A DNA stretch of 64,000 nt from Prauserella salsuginis (lineage in GTDB: Bacteria; Actinomycetota; Actinomycetes; Mycobacteriales; Pseudonocardiaceae): positions 496,001 through 560,000 of the forward strand of contig NZ_JANBBF010000010.1 of assembly GCF_024648885.1 (NCBI RefSeq). Direction: 5' to 3'. Of this stretch, positions 8,402 to 18,700 are shown piece by piece. Position numbers and translations under genes: made by a program. The notes below the pieces were generated by a model that was not told the origin of the DNA, made no database searches, and saw only the letters and a program-made list of their open reading frames with translations. The first letter of the stretch is position 1; each line of letters opens with the position of its first letter.

Positions 8402-9055
8402 ATGTTGGACATGGAGTGGCCCGACAGCTGGCGCGGCTCGTTCCGGATCGAGTTGCGTGCGGAGGCGATCAGCCTCGCCGAGCGTGGCTGGCCCATCCTG
8501 CCGGGCACGATCTCCCCGGGCGAGGGCGCCGACTGGGAGTACCCGGCACCCGCTCACGAGAACTGGCAGGACCGTCTCGGCGCGCACCCGCGCCAGGTCG
8601 CCGCGTGGTTCACCGGCAAACCGTGCAGCTTGCTCGTCGCAACCGGCACGATGGTCGATGCACTCGAGGTCGGCGACGAGCTCGGTCGGCGGGCTGCATC
8701 CCTGTTGCGGGTGACGGGCCGTCCGGCGCCGATCGTGGCGATGCCGAACGGCCGGTGGCTGTTCCTCACCGCCTCGACCGACGCCGTGCACCCGGCGCTC
8801 GCCGAGAACGAGGACGTGACCTGCCACGGCCGTGACGGATACGTCCCGCTCCCGCCGACCCCGTATCGCCAGGGCGTCGTGCACTGGCGCGTCAAGCCGG
8901 AGATCTGGGGCTGGCGGTTGCCGGAGGCGTCGACCGTCCACGAGGTGCTGGTCCGAGCTCTGCTCGGCGAGCACGACGACGCGGCCGTGGCAGGTTCGAC
9001 CACCTCGGTACTCGCTCCCGAAGATCAGCCTGCCGCGGCTCCGTCCGCGGCCTGA
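8402..9055 (+). CDS. Prim-pol-like protein (bifunctional DNA primase/polymerase N-terminal domain)
   Basis: Resembles the stand-alone archaeo-eukaryotic primase domain proteins annotated in actinomycetes as bifunctional DNA primase/polymerase. The N-terminal helix leads into LAERGWPILPGT, the usual opening of this fold. A central beta region (CSLLVATGTMVDALEVGDELG) and YVPLPPTPYRQGVVHWRVKP follow. I cannot confirm an intact catalytic Asp pair, so polymerase activity is uncertain. AGGAGG lies 12 bases before the ATG at 8402. The last 31 bases overlap the end of the convergent helicase gene. Function is unknown; it is distinct from the replicative primase. Confidence 0.75.
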   Translation: MLDMEWPDSWRGSFRIELRAEAISLAERGWPILPGTISPGEGADWEYPAPAHENWQDRLGAHPRQVAAWFTGKPCSLLVATGTMVDALEVGDELGRRAASLLRVTGRPAPIVAMPNGRWLFLTASTDAVHPALAENEDVTCHGRDGYVPLPPTPYRQGVVHWRVKPEIWGWRLPEASTVHEVLVRALLGEHDDAAVAGSTTSVLAPEDQPAAAPSAA

Positions 9056-11715
9056 ACCACCTCGTGACCGTGTGTGCCATCGCGTCCCAGCGCCCCGAGC
9101 ACGATGTCGAGCACGGTCACAGCCCCCGCCTTGTCCAGCGGTTCGTTGCCATTCCCGCACTTGGGCGACTGAACGCAGGACGGGCACCCGGCCGGGCACT
9201 CGCAGGAGACGATCGCCTCCCGCGTAGCGGCCAGCCATGGGACCAGCGCGGCAAACCCGCGATCGGCGAAACCGGCACCCCCGGGATGACCATCGTGCAC
9301 GAACACCGTCGCCTCCCCGGTGTCAGCGTGCAACGCGGTGGACACTCCGCCGATGTCCCAGCGGTCGCACGTAGCGAACAGCGGTAGCAGGCCGATCGCT
9401 GCGTGCTCGGCAGCATGCAGGGCGCCGGGAAGGCGCGCCGATCCCAGCCCCGGCGCCTCCCGGCGCCCTGCAGCATCTCCGTCCCCACCGGTCCCGCTGC
9501 CGGAACTCGCGCTGATACGTGCACCGTCGCCGCCGGCGTCGGTCGAAGTCGCTTCACCGGCAGGCCCATCGGCGGCGGTCCCGACAACACCGCCGACGTC
9601 ACCGGCGGCGGTTCCGACAACGTGGACAGCGCCGCCCGCAGCGGCGCCCGCAGAGGTGCCTTCCACAACAGCGCCTCCCACCCCAGCACCGTCCGCATCC
9701 GCACCGCCCGCGGCGGCTTCGCTTGAATCCCCACCGTCGGCGTCGGAGCCGGCCTCCGAGGCTGTGGGCGGCGCGCTTTGGAACAGCTCGTCGCTGATCG
9801 TGTACCAGACGGCCCTGGTGCGCAGCTCCTCTTCCGGCAGGTCGAGCGCAACCTGATCGAGCACCTCACCGGACGGCAGCCGGCGCAGATAGCCGACGAC
9901 CCGCGATGACACGGCCACATCGCCGAGGCAGACGGTCACGCCGCCGAAATGCTGCTTCTGCTGTGTCGCCAGCACCTCGATGTCGATCACCTCGCGCGGC
10001 GACGTGTTCCACTCCGGGTCCTCGGCGTGCACCAGCGCCAGCCCGGTGTCCAAGTCCAGTTCGTCGACCACGTACGACGACCCCTGGTGCAGATACACCG
10101 CACCGGGATGCACCGTCGTACACGCCGAACTCGGATCGACCGTTCCCAGCAGCCTCGACGTCTCGGCCTCGACGACCGCGACCTGCTCCCCGCCCGACCC
10201 GCGGATGTCCACATCGAACTGCGGCCGGTCGCGCGAGGTCCAGTACCACCCGCTAGGCCTGCGGCGCAGTACTCCGTCGGCGACCAGTGAGTCCAGGACC
10301 GCACGCGCCTCGTCGCCACCGAACGTCTGGAGTTCGCCCGCCTTCAACGGAACCTCCGCGGCCGCGCACGCCAACTGCGGCGCCAGCACGTATGGATTGA
10401 CCGGGTCGAGCACGGTGGTCTCGACCGGCTGATCCAGCAGGGCTTCCGGATGGTGCACGAGGTAGGTGTCCAGCGGATCGTCCCGCGCCACGAACACCAC
10501 CAGTGCGTCGTCGCCCGCTCGTCCCGCGCGGCCCGACTGCTGCCAGAACGAGGCCAACGTGCCTGGGTAACCGGCGAGCACCGCCGCGTCGAGGCCGGAG
10601 ATGTCGACGCCGAGTTCGAGCGCATTGGTGGTCGCCACCCCGAGGAGTCGCCGTGCCATCAGATCGGCTTCGAGTCGCCGCCGTTCCTCCGGCAGGTAGC
10701 CGGCGCGGTAGGCGGCGACCGTCTCCTCAAGGGCGGGGTCGACCTCGGCCAGGATGCGTTTCGCGCCCAGCGACGTCAGTTCCGCGCCGTGCCGAGACCG
10801 CACGAACGCCAACGTGCGAGCGCCCTCGATCACCAGCTCCGCCAGGATGCGCGCTGCCTCGGCCCCGGCGGAACGGCGCACGGGCGCACCGTTCTCCCCG
10901 GTCAGCTCGTCGAGCAGCGGCGGTTCCCACAGCGCCACGGTCCGCGGACCTCGCGGCGACGTGTCCTCGGTGATCGCCGTGGCAGGTCTGCCCGTGAGAC
11001 GAGCGGCGAACTCGGCGGGTTCGGCGGTCGTCGCGGACGCCAACACGAACACCGGCTCGGCGCCGTAGTGGCGGGCCACGCGTTGCAGCCGCCGCAGGAG
11101 CAACGCCACGTGCGACCCGAACACGCCGCGGTAGCTGTGGCACTCGTCGACGACGACGTAGCGCAGCTTGCGGAAGAACGCCGCCCAGCGTGCGTGCCCG
11201 CTGAGGATGCCGCGGTGCAGCATGTCGGGGTTGCTGAAAACCCAGCGTGCGTGTTTGCGGACCCAGTCGCGTTCCTCGCGCGGGGTGTCGCCGTCGTACG
11301 ACGCGGCACGTACGCCGTCGAGGTCGAGGGCCGTCACGGCGCCGAGCTGGTCGGCGCCGAGGGCTTTCGTCGGCGCGAGGTACAGCGCGGTCGACGAGGT
11401 ATCGGTGACCAGCGTGGACAGCACGGGCAGCTGGTAGACGAGCGACTTCCCGGACGCGGTTCCGGTGGCGACGATGACGTCGGAGCCCTCCCACGCGGCC
11501 GCGGCGCCCGTCGCCTGGTGGGTCCACGGACGGTCGATGCCGCCGCTGCGCAGGGCGGCCACGACCTCGGTCGGTGCCCAGGAAGGCCAGTCGGTGACCT
11601 CGGCGTCGCGCCCCGGCAGGTCGGCGACGTGCGTGACCGGGTCGCGCCGCTCGGGGATGCCGGCCGTCGCGCGCTCGAGCAGCCGGCGTGCGCGCGTGGT
11701 CGAGGCTTCGTTCAT
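9025..11715 (-). CDS. SftH-type DEAD/DEAH helicase with DUF1998 Cys cluster
   Basis: Superfamily 2 helicase homologous to Rv3649/SftH. It has a Q-motif region (WTHQATGAAAAW), Walker A ATGTASGKS, Walker B DECH (VVVDECHSY), motif III ASATT, and motif VI QQSGRAGRAG. The C-terminal DUF1998 domain carries the four-cysteine cluster CECPAGCPSC...C, probably binding Fe-S or zinc. A Gly/Ala/Asp-rich insertion of about 100 residues (roughly 9450-9770) splits the domain just before it. The start is placed at ATG 11715 because the frame upstream lacks helicase homology. It is encoded opposite the Tad cluster, as in mycobacteria. It likely acts in DNA repair or replication-fork processing. Confidence 0.9.
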   Translation of the reverse strand: MNEASTTRARRLLERATAGIPERRDPVTHVADLPGRDAEVTDWPSWAPTEVVAALRSGGIDRPWTHQATGAAAAWEGSDVIVATGTASGKSLVYQLPVLSTLVTDTSSTALYLAPTKALGADQLGAVTALDLDGVRAASYDGDTPREERDWVRKHARWVFSNPDMLHRGILSGHARWAAFFRKLRYVVVDECHSYRGVFGSHVALLLRRLQRVARHYGAEPVFVLASATTAEPAEFAARLTGRPATAITEDTSPRGPRTVALWEPPLLDELTGENGAPVRRSAGAEAARILAELVIEGARTLAFVRSRHGAELTSLGAKRILAEVDPALEETVAAYRAGYLPEERRRLEADLMARRLLGVATTNALELGVDISGLDAAVLAGYPGTLASFWQQSGRAGRAGDDALVVFVARDDPLDTYLVHHPEALLDQPVETTVLDPVNPYVLAPQLACAAAEVPLKAGELQTFGGDEARAVLDSLVADGVLRRRPSGWYWTSRDRPQFDVDIRGSGGEQVAVVEAETSRLLGTVDPSSACTTVHPGAVYLHQGSSYVVDELDLDTGLALVHAEDPEWNTSPREVIDIEVLATQQKQHFGGVTVCLGDVAVSSRVVGYLRRLPSGEVLDQVALDLPEEELRTRAVWYTISDELFQSAPPTASEAGSDADGGDSSEAAAGGADADGAGVGGAVVEGTSAGAAAGGAVHVVGTAAGDVGGVVGTAADGPAGEATSTDAGGDGARISASSGSGTGGDGDAAGRREAPGLGSARLPGALHAAEHAAIGLLPLFATCDRWDIGGVSTALHADTGEATVFVHDGHPGGAGFADRGFAALVPWLAATREAIVSCECPAGCPSCVQSPKCGNGNEPLDKAGAVTVLDIVLGALGRDGTHGHEVVQAADGAAAG

Positions 11716-11957
11716 CTGTTCGAGAATCGCACAGCCGTCGCTGTGATCATCGCCACCTGAGGGTGACCGGTGACACACCACTACGCCGGGTATCCGCCCC
11801 GGAACAGGTCTCCCGAGATCGACTCCGATACCAATACACTGCGCCGACAAACCGCAAAAAGTGGTGCACATCCCATGTCAGCGTCGACACAGTGGGGCCC
11901 GCGGAGTGCCGCGGCCGACCAGTCGCTGCTGGCGTAGGCGACGTTTCAGGAGGACGC
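11716..11957 (+). promoter_or_regulatory. Divergent intergenic region, promoter of hppA
   Basis: The 242 bases between the helicase start and the hppA start contain no gene. TACACT at 11835-11840 is a plausible -10 element for hppA; no convincing -35 is seen. AGGAGG lies immediately before the hppA ATG. Confidence 0.4.
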
Positions 11958-14240
11958 ATGTCCCGGCACTTCCTCGCGGCCGGCTCTCCGGAGCTGGCCG
12001 GAGGTGACTACGGCATAGTCGCCGTGGTCGCCGTGATCGCCCTGGCTGCACTGGCACTCGGATACGTCCTGCTCAAGGAGGTCCTGGCGGCAGACCAGGG
12101 CACGGAGCGGATGCGCGAGATCGCCACCGCGGTGCAGGAGGGCGCCGCTGCCTATCTCAACCGGCAACGCAGAACACTGGCCGTCTTCGGCGTGATCGTG
12201 TTTCTGCTGCTGCTGTTCCTACCGGCCGAAGACTGGAACGAACGCATCGGACGTTCGCTGTTCTTCCTGATCGGCGCGGTGTTCTCGTTCTCGATCGGTT
12301 ACCTGGGCATGTGGCTGGCGACGAGAGCGAACGTCCGGGTGGCGGCGGCCGCCAGGCAGCCCGGTGGCCGGGAGAAGGCGATGCGTGTCGCGTTCCGTAC
12401 CGGTGGCGTCGTCGGCATGATCACGGTCGGTCTCGGCCTGTTCGGTGCCGCCGTCGTCGTGCTGGTCTACGCGGGCCAGGCGCCGAAGGTGCTCGAAGGC
12501 TTCGGTTTCGGTGCCGCCCTGATCGCGATGTTCATGCGGGTCGGCGGCGGTATCTTCACCAAGGCCTCCGACGTCGGCGCCGACCTGGTCGGCAAGGTCG
12601 AGCAGAACATCCCCGAGGACGACCCGCGCAACGCGGCGACGATCGCCGACAACGTGGGCGACAACGTCGGCGACTGCGCGGGCATGGCCGCCGACCTGTT
12701 CGAGTCGTACGCCGTGACGCTCGTGGCGGCGTTGATCCTGGGCAGTGCGGCGTTCGGCGCGAGCGGCGAGGGACTGGTCTTCCCGCTGATCATTCCGGCG
12801 ATCGGTGTGATCACGGCGGTGATCGGCATCTACATCACCAAGGCGCGCTCGGGTGAGAGCGCGCTGACGACGATCAATCGCTCCTTCTACATATCGGCGG
12901 CGATCTCGGCGGTGCTGTCGGCGATCGCGGCGTTCGTGTTCCTGCCGAGTTCGTTCGACGGGGCGTCCGGCAACCCGGCGGTCATCGCGACGCTCTCGGT
13001 GCTGATCGGCATCGTGCTGGCCGGGTTGATCCTGTGGCTGACGGGTTACTACACGGGCACCGAGAACAAGCCCGTGAAGGACGTCGGCAAGACGTCCGAG
13101 ACGGGTGCGGCGACGGTGATCCTCTCGGGCCTCTCGCTCGGGTTCGAATCCGCGGTGTACACGGCTCTGGTGATCGGTGCCGCCGTGTTCGGTGCCTACC
13201 TGCTCGGCGGTGCGGTCGCGCTGTTCGCGGTGGCGCTGGCCGGTACGGGCCTGTTGACGACCGTCGGCGTGATCGTCGCGATGGACACGTTCGGCCCGGT
13301 GGCGGACAACGCCCAGGGCATCGCGGAGATGTCGGGCGACCTCGAGGAGGGCGAGGGCGTTCAGATCCTCACCGAGCTCGACGCCGTCGGTAACACCACG
13401 AAGGCGATCACGAAGGGCATCGCGATCTCGACGGCCGTGCTGGCGGCGACGGCGTTGTTCGGCTCGTACTCGTCGGCGATCCGCGACGCGCTCACCGAGG
13501 TCGGCAGGACGGTGGGGGACTCGGTCCCAGACTCGTTCGTCGACAGCATCATCTCGCCGAACACACTGGTCGGCGTCATCATCGGCGCCGCGGTGGTGTT
13601 CCTGTTCTCGGGCCTGGCCATCAGCGCGGTGTCGCGCGCGGCAGGCGCCGTGGTCTACGAGGTGCGACGGCAGTTCCGTGACATCCCGGGGATCATGGAG
13701 GGGACGACGCGGCCGGAGTACGGCAAGGTCGTCGACATCGTCACCCGCGACTCGCTGCGCGAGCTGGCGACGCCCGGGCTGCTGGCGGTGTTCGCGCCGA
13801 TCGCCGTCGGATTCGGACTCGGTACGGGTGCGCTCGCCGGGTACCTCGGCGGCGCGATCGCGTGCGGCACGCTCATGGCGGTGTTCCTCGCGAACTCCGG
13901 CGGTGCGTGGGACAACGCGAAGAAGCTGGTCGAGGACGGTCACCACGGTGGCAAGAACTCGGAGGCACACGCGGCGACGGTCATCGGTGACACGGTCGGC
14001 GACCCGTTCAAGGACACCGCGGGACCGGCGATCAACCCGCTGCTGAAGGTGATGAACCTGGTGTCGCTGCTGATCGCACCCGCGGTCGTGCAGCTCACGG
14101 TGGGTGAAGGTGCCTCTCCGGCGCTGCGGATCACGTTCTCGGTCGTGTCGGTGGCGATCATCGTCGCGGCCATCGTGGTGTCGAAGCGGCGCGGTTCGGC
14201 GATGACCGAAACGCCGGCCGAGGCTTCGACGAACGCCTGA
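11958..14240 (+). CDS. hppA: Membrane proton-pumping pyrophosphatase
   Basis: H+-translocating pyrophosphatase that couples hydrolysis of pyrophosphate to proton export. About 15-16 transmembrane helices span 760 residues. Pyrophosphate-binding motifs are intact: DVGADLVGKVE, then DDPRNAATIADNVGDNVGD, and near the C-terminus GDTVGDPFKDTAGPAIN. GNTTKA (around residue 480) has Lys where potassium-dependent enzymes have Ala, which classes it as potassium-independent by the family rule. The ATG is preceded by a strong AGGAGG. It is transcribed alone. It would reclaim energy from biosynthetic pyrophosphate alongside the soluble pyrophosphatase encoded at 40894-41463. Confidence 0.97.
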   Translation: MSRHFLAAGSPELAGGDYGIVAVVAVIALAALALGYVLLKEVLAADQGTERMREIATAVQEGAAAYLNRQRRTLAVFGVIVFLLLLFLPAEDWNERIGRSLFFLIGAVFSFSIGYLGMWLATRANVRVAAAARQPGGREKAMRVAFRTGGVVGMITVGLGLFGAAVVVLVYAGQAPKVLEGFGFGAALIAMFMRVGGGIFTKASDVGADLVGKVEQNIPEDDPRNAATIADNVGDNVGDCAGMAADLFESYAVTLVAALILGSAAFGASGEGLVFPLIIPAIGVITAVIGIYITKARSGESALTTINRSFYISAAISAVLSAIAAFVFLPSSFDGASGNPAVIATLSVLIGIVLAGLILWLTGYYTGTENKPVKDVGKTSETGAATVILSGLSLGFESAVYTALVIGAAVFGAYLLGGAVALFAVALAGTGLLTTVGVIVAMDTFGPVADNAQGIAEMSGDLEEGEGVQILTELDAVGNTTKAITKGIAISTAVLAATALFGSYSSAIRDALTEVGRTVGDSVPDSFVDSIISPNTLVGVIIGAAVVFLFSGLAISAVSRAAGAVVYEVRRQFRDIPGIMEGTTRPEYGKVVDIVTRDSLRELATPGLLAVFAPIAVGFGLGTGALAGYLGGAIACGTLMAVFLANSGGAWDNAKKLVEDGHHGGKNSEAHAATVIGDTVGDPFKDTAGPAINPLLKVMNLVSLLIAPAVVQLTVGEGASPALRITFSVVSVAIIVAAIVVSKRRGSAMTETPAEASTNA

Positions 14241-14260
14241 TCACGAGGCACCGTGCCGAT

Positions 14261-14407
14261 GCCCCCAGGGGCACCTTGGTTGCGCCCTCCCGTCTCCGCC
14301 ACCCAACCGGTGGCAGTACTCGATCAACCGTCTCCCCCGCCGCCCGGTCGGAGACACGACGTGTACGGCGGCGTGGGATCAACGGAACCGAGGTGACCCC
14401 TGGGGGC
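14261..14407. repeat. Imperfect long inverted repeat of the GCCCYCARGGGCAC family
   Basis: The left arm at 14261-14283 (GCCCCCAGGGGCACCTTGG...) matches 22 of 23 bases of the perfect inverted repeat at 40771-40793. The right arm at 14391-14407 (AGGTGACCCCTGGGGGC) is its inverse with one extra base. The arms are about 107 bp apart, immediately downstream of hppA. The space between holds no gene. It may act as a terminator or be a dispersed element. Confidence 0.7.
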
Positions 14408-14527
14408 TTTCGCCGTTCGGAGGCCTCCGCACGGCGTGGGCATGGGCACAGTGTTCGCATACGCGACCGGTGCGGACGGTACTCTCCGCATCGGATGCAG
14501 TACGAACCGTGACCGGAAGGGGCGGCG

Positions 14528-15139
14528 TTGGGGGCGCGGAGGTTCGTGACGGTCGGCGTGGCCGGCGGGATTCTCGGCTGTGCACTGCTGGCCGGGTGTG
14601 GTCAACCGGACTCGTCGGCGAGGCAGGCGGACCGGCCGTCCGGCAGTCCCGCGGCGTCGGGGGATCCCGCCACTCCAGGGCGCGACGACGAGCTCGCCGC
14701 CTGGGTGGACGAATACTGCGGCGCGGCGGCGGACGTCGTCGACGCGGCGAGCCGGTTCCCGGAGATCGACGCCAGCAGTCCCGACCGCACCTCCGCCACG
14801 TCGGCGAGGCTGCTGACCGTGATGATCGGCGGCTTCGACACCGCGCTGGAACGTCTCCGCGGGCTCGGGGAGACCGGCGTGGACGGTGTCGAACGGGTGC
14901 GCGTGTCGACGGTCGAGGCCTACGGCCGCGTGCGGGAGCAGGCGGTCGCCGCGAAGCGTGCGCTCGACCGGCGCGGGGCGGACGCGGTCGGCGCGGTGCG
15001 CACGACGCTCGACCGGGTCGGCACGCTCGACCTTCTCGGCGACCTCGATCGGGTCCCCGAGCTGCGCGATGCGGGCACCCGTTCGGGCACCTGCGGGCAG
15101 CTCACGGCACGCGGCGATGCCCGCATCGCGGGGCGGTGA
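14528..15139 (+). CDS. Putative lipoprotein of unknown function
   Basis: A 203-residue protein with an N-terminal signal and lipobox (LLAGCG, lipidated Cys near residue 24), so it is predicted to be anchored outside the cytoplasmic membrane. The mature part is helical, with a YC near the start and another Cys near the end (SGTCGQL) that could form a disulphide. I recognise no domain. The TTG start at 14528 is chosen because GGAAGGGGCGG lies at the right distance. It is flanked by gene-free stretches on both sides. Confidence 0.78.
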   Translation: MGARRFVTVGVAGGILGCALLAGCGQPDSSARQADRPSGSPAASGDPATPGRDDELAAWVDEYCGAAADVVDAASRFPEIDASSPDRTSATSARLLTVMIGGFDTALERLRGLGETGVDGVERVRVSTVEAYGRVREQAVAAKRALDRRGADAVGAVRTTLDRVGTLDLLGDLDRVPELRDAGTRSGTCGQLTARGDARIAGR

Positions 15140-15716
15140 CCCCGGCACGCCGCAGGGCGCGCGTTGTGACGGAGAACCTTCCCGCGACCGTTCCCGCGAC
15201 GCGAGGGATCGAGCGGGCCGTGCCGGTGCAGGCGGTCGGCCCGGCGGGGTCGGCGGTTGACTTGGCGAAGTCAGAGGTCGACGCTGCGAAGTCGGACGTC
15301 GATACGGCGTCGACCGCGAGTCGGCGCTCACCGGACGCCGACCGGGCCAGGCCGTCGACGAGGCGCCGACCCGCACGTCGTCACCCGGGAGTGGGGCATG
15401 AGTGGCCCGGTCGGGCCCCGTGTCGTGATTCGTGATCCGGGTGGCCGGGAATGTCTGGGCGGGTCGCGGTGTCTCAATGACACGTGGCCGTCGACTCGGC
15501 CGGGTGAGTTCCACATCACCTGTGCGACCCGCAGGCGGGTAGTCACCGTAGGGGTGGCGGGCGAGAGTCGGCGCAGCGGCATGGAAACATCGGGGACGAA
15601 TCGGCCGAACCACTTGACACGTCGCATGCGGCGTGTTGAGGAACCTGGGCAGACACGACGGACGTTCAGCGTGCACACTGGCGGGTCCGATAGATGATGT
15701 GAGGAAGCGGGACAGC
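15140..15716 (+). promoter_or_regulatory. Gene-poor leader region of topA with palindromes
   Basis: There is no convincing gene; a short GTG frame (15166-15435) is probably spurious. Notable signals: GTGTC-TCAAT-GACAC (15469-15483); TTGACA (15614-15619) as a possible -35; a 20-bp near-palindrome beginning ACACGTCGCATGCGG (15617-15636, 18 of 20 symmetric) overlapping it; and a GATAGATG -10-like sequence near 15690. The topA start is at 15717. Confidence 0.45.
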
Positions 15717-18700
15717 GTGGCGGCAACGACGCGGAAGAAGAACGGCGAGAGTTCGGGTGGCGGCAATCGACGACTGGTGATCGTCGAGTCGCCGACGAAG
15801 GCGCGCAAGATCGCGCCGTATCTCGGCAACGGCTACGTCGTCGAGTCCTCGCGCGGCCACATCCGCGACCTGCCGCGGGGCGCCGCGGACGTGCCCGCCA
15901 AGTACAAGGGCCAGTCGTGGGCGCGACTCGGCGTGGACGTCGACAACGACTTCGAGCCGCTCTACATCGTCCCCGCCGACAAGAAGGCCACGGTCACCGA
16001 GCTCAAGGGCTTGCTCAAGGACGTCGACGAGCTCTTCCTCGCGACGGACCCCGACCGTGAGGGCGAAGCCATCGCCTGGCACCTGCTGGAAGCGCTGAAG
16101 CCGAAGGTGCCGGTGCGCCGCATGGTGTTCCACGAGGTCACGCCGGAGGCGATCCGGGCCGCGGCGGAGAGCACGCGTGAGCTCGACCCGGACCTGGTGG
16201 ACGCGCAGGAGACGCGCCGCATCCTCGACCGGCTGTACGGCTACGAGGTCTCGCCGGTGTTGTGGAAGAAGGTCATGCCGCGACTGTCGGCGGGCCGGGT
16301 GCAGTCGGTGGCGACCCGCGTGATCGTCGAGCGGGAACGCGAGCGCATGCGGTTCACCTCGGCGTCGTACTGGGACATCTCGGCGACGATGGACGCCGGT
16401 GCCGACGCGGCGCCGCGGAACTTCCCTGCGCGGCTGACGGCGGTGGACGGCGCTCGCGTCGCCACCGGCCGGGACTTCGGCTGGAACGGGCAGCTCAAGG
16501 ACGCCTCGGCCGAGGTCCGCGTGCTGGACGAGACCGAGGCGAACCGGCTGGCCGAAGCGCTCGGCGGCCGTGACTTCGCGGTCAGCAGCGTCGAGGAGAA
16601 GCCGTACACGCGGAAGCCGTACGCGCCGTTCATGACGTCGACGTTGCAGCAGGAGGCGGGCCGCAAGCTGCGGTTCTCGTCGGAGCGGTCGATGCGGATC
16701 GCGCAGCGGCTGTACGAGAACGGTTACATCACCTATATGCGTACCGACTCGACGACGCTGTCGGAGGCGGCACTGTCGGCGGCGCGCAGCCAGGCGACCG
16801 ACCTGTACGGCTCCGAGTACGTGTCGAACGGCCCGCGGCAGTACAACCGCAAGGTCAAGAATGCGCAGGAGGCGCACGAGGCGATCCGCCCGGCCGGTGA
16901 GGTGTTCCGCACGCCCGGTCAGGTCGCGGGCGAGCTGGAGACCGACGAGTTCCGCCTGTACGAACTGATCTGGCAGCGCACCATCGCCTCGCAGATGGCC
17001 GACGCCAAGGGCACGACGATGTCGGTGAAGATCACCGGCACGGCCACGAGCGGGGAAGAGTGCGTGTTCTCGGCCTCCGGCCGGACGATCACGTTCCCCG
17101 GCTTCCTGAAGGCCTACGTCGAATCCGTCGACACCGAAGAGGGCGGTGAGGCCGACGACAAGCAGAAGCGGCTGCCGCAGCTCGCCGAGGGACAGAACCT
17201 CACGGCTGCCGAGCTCGACCCGGACGGCCACGCGACGTCGCCGCCTGCGCGCTACAGCGAGCCCGCGCTGGTGAGCAAGCTCGAGGAGCTGGGCATCGGC
17301 CGTCCTTCGACGTACGCGTCGATCATCAAGACCATCCAGGACCGCGGTTACGTGTGGAAGAAGGGTTCCGCGCTGGTGCCGTCGTGGGTGGCGTTCTCCG
17401 TCGTCGGGTTGATGGAGCGGCACTTCGAGCGGCTCGTCGATTACGACTTCACCGCTGCGATGGAGGACGAGCTCGACCGCATCGCCAGCGGTGACGACAA
17501 GCGCACCAGCTGGCTGTCGCGCTTCTACTTCGGCGGCGACCTGGGCGTCGACGGTTCGGTCGGCCGCATCGGCGGGCTGAAGAAGCTGGTCGGGTCGGGC
17601 GTCGAGGACATCGACGCGCGGGAGATCAACTCCATCCCGATGTTCACCGACTCCGAGGGCCGGGACGTCGTCGTGCGCGTGGGCCGGTACGGGCCGTATC
17701 TGGAACGCGAGGTGGACGGCAAGTCGCAGCGGGCGAACCTGTCCGACGATCTGCCGCCGGACGAGCTGACGTTGGAGATCGCCGAGAAGCTGTTCGCGAC
17801 GCCGCAGGAAGGGCGTGTGCTGGGCACCGACCCGGTGAGCGGGCACGAGATCGTCGTGAAGGAGGGCCGGTTCGGCCCGTACGTCACGGAGATCCTGCCG
17901 GAACCGGAGGAGGAACCGGCCGAGCAGGACTCGGCGGAGGAGGCTGCCGCCGAGTCCGACGGGGGCGAGGACTCCTCGGGGGAGCAGAAGACCGGGACGA
18001 AGACGGCGACCAAGAAGACCACCGCCAAGAAGACCACGGCGAAGAAGACTGCAAAGCCGAAGCCGCGCACCGCGTCGCTGCTGAAGTCGATGGACATCGC
18101 CGAGGTGACTCTCGACGACGCGCTGAAGCTGCTGTCGCTGCCGCGCGTGGTGGGTACGGATCCGGAGTCGGGCGAGGAGATCACCGCGCAGAACGGCCGG
18201 TACGGGCCGTATCTGAAGAAGGGCACCGACTCGCGGTCGCTGGCCACCGAGGATCAGATCTTCGACATCACGCTCGACGAGGCGTTGAAGCTCTACGCCG
18301 AGCCGAAGCGCCGGGGCAGGCAGGCCGCGAAGCCGCCGCTGCTGGAGCTCAAGGAGGACTCCGTCTCCGGCAAGCCGATCGTGGTCAAGGACGGCCGGTT
18401 CGGGCCGTACGTGACCGACGGCGAGTACAACGCGTCACTGCGCAAGTCCGACAGCGTCGAGGACCTGACGCAGGAACGCGCCGAGGAGCTGCTCGCCGAG
18501 AAGCGCGCCAAGGGGCCTGCGAAGAAGACGACGAGCAAGAAGTCGACCGCGGGCACCAAGAGCACCAGCACCAAGAGCGCGGGCACGAAGAGCACCGGGA
18601 CGAAGAGCACGGCCACCAAGTCCAGCGCCGGCAAGTCCACGGCCGCCAAGAGCACGGGCACGAAGAGCACGGGCACGAAGAGCACCGCGAAGAAGTCGAC

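Noticed and set aside
15166..15435. Possible 89-codon GTG frame between the lipoprotein gene and topA
   Set aside because: No ribosome binding site, no recognisable domain; the second half is Arg-rich as expected of a random frame in such DNA.
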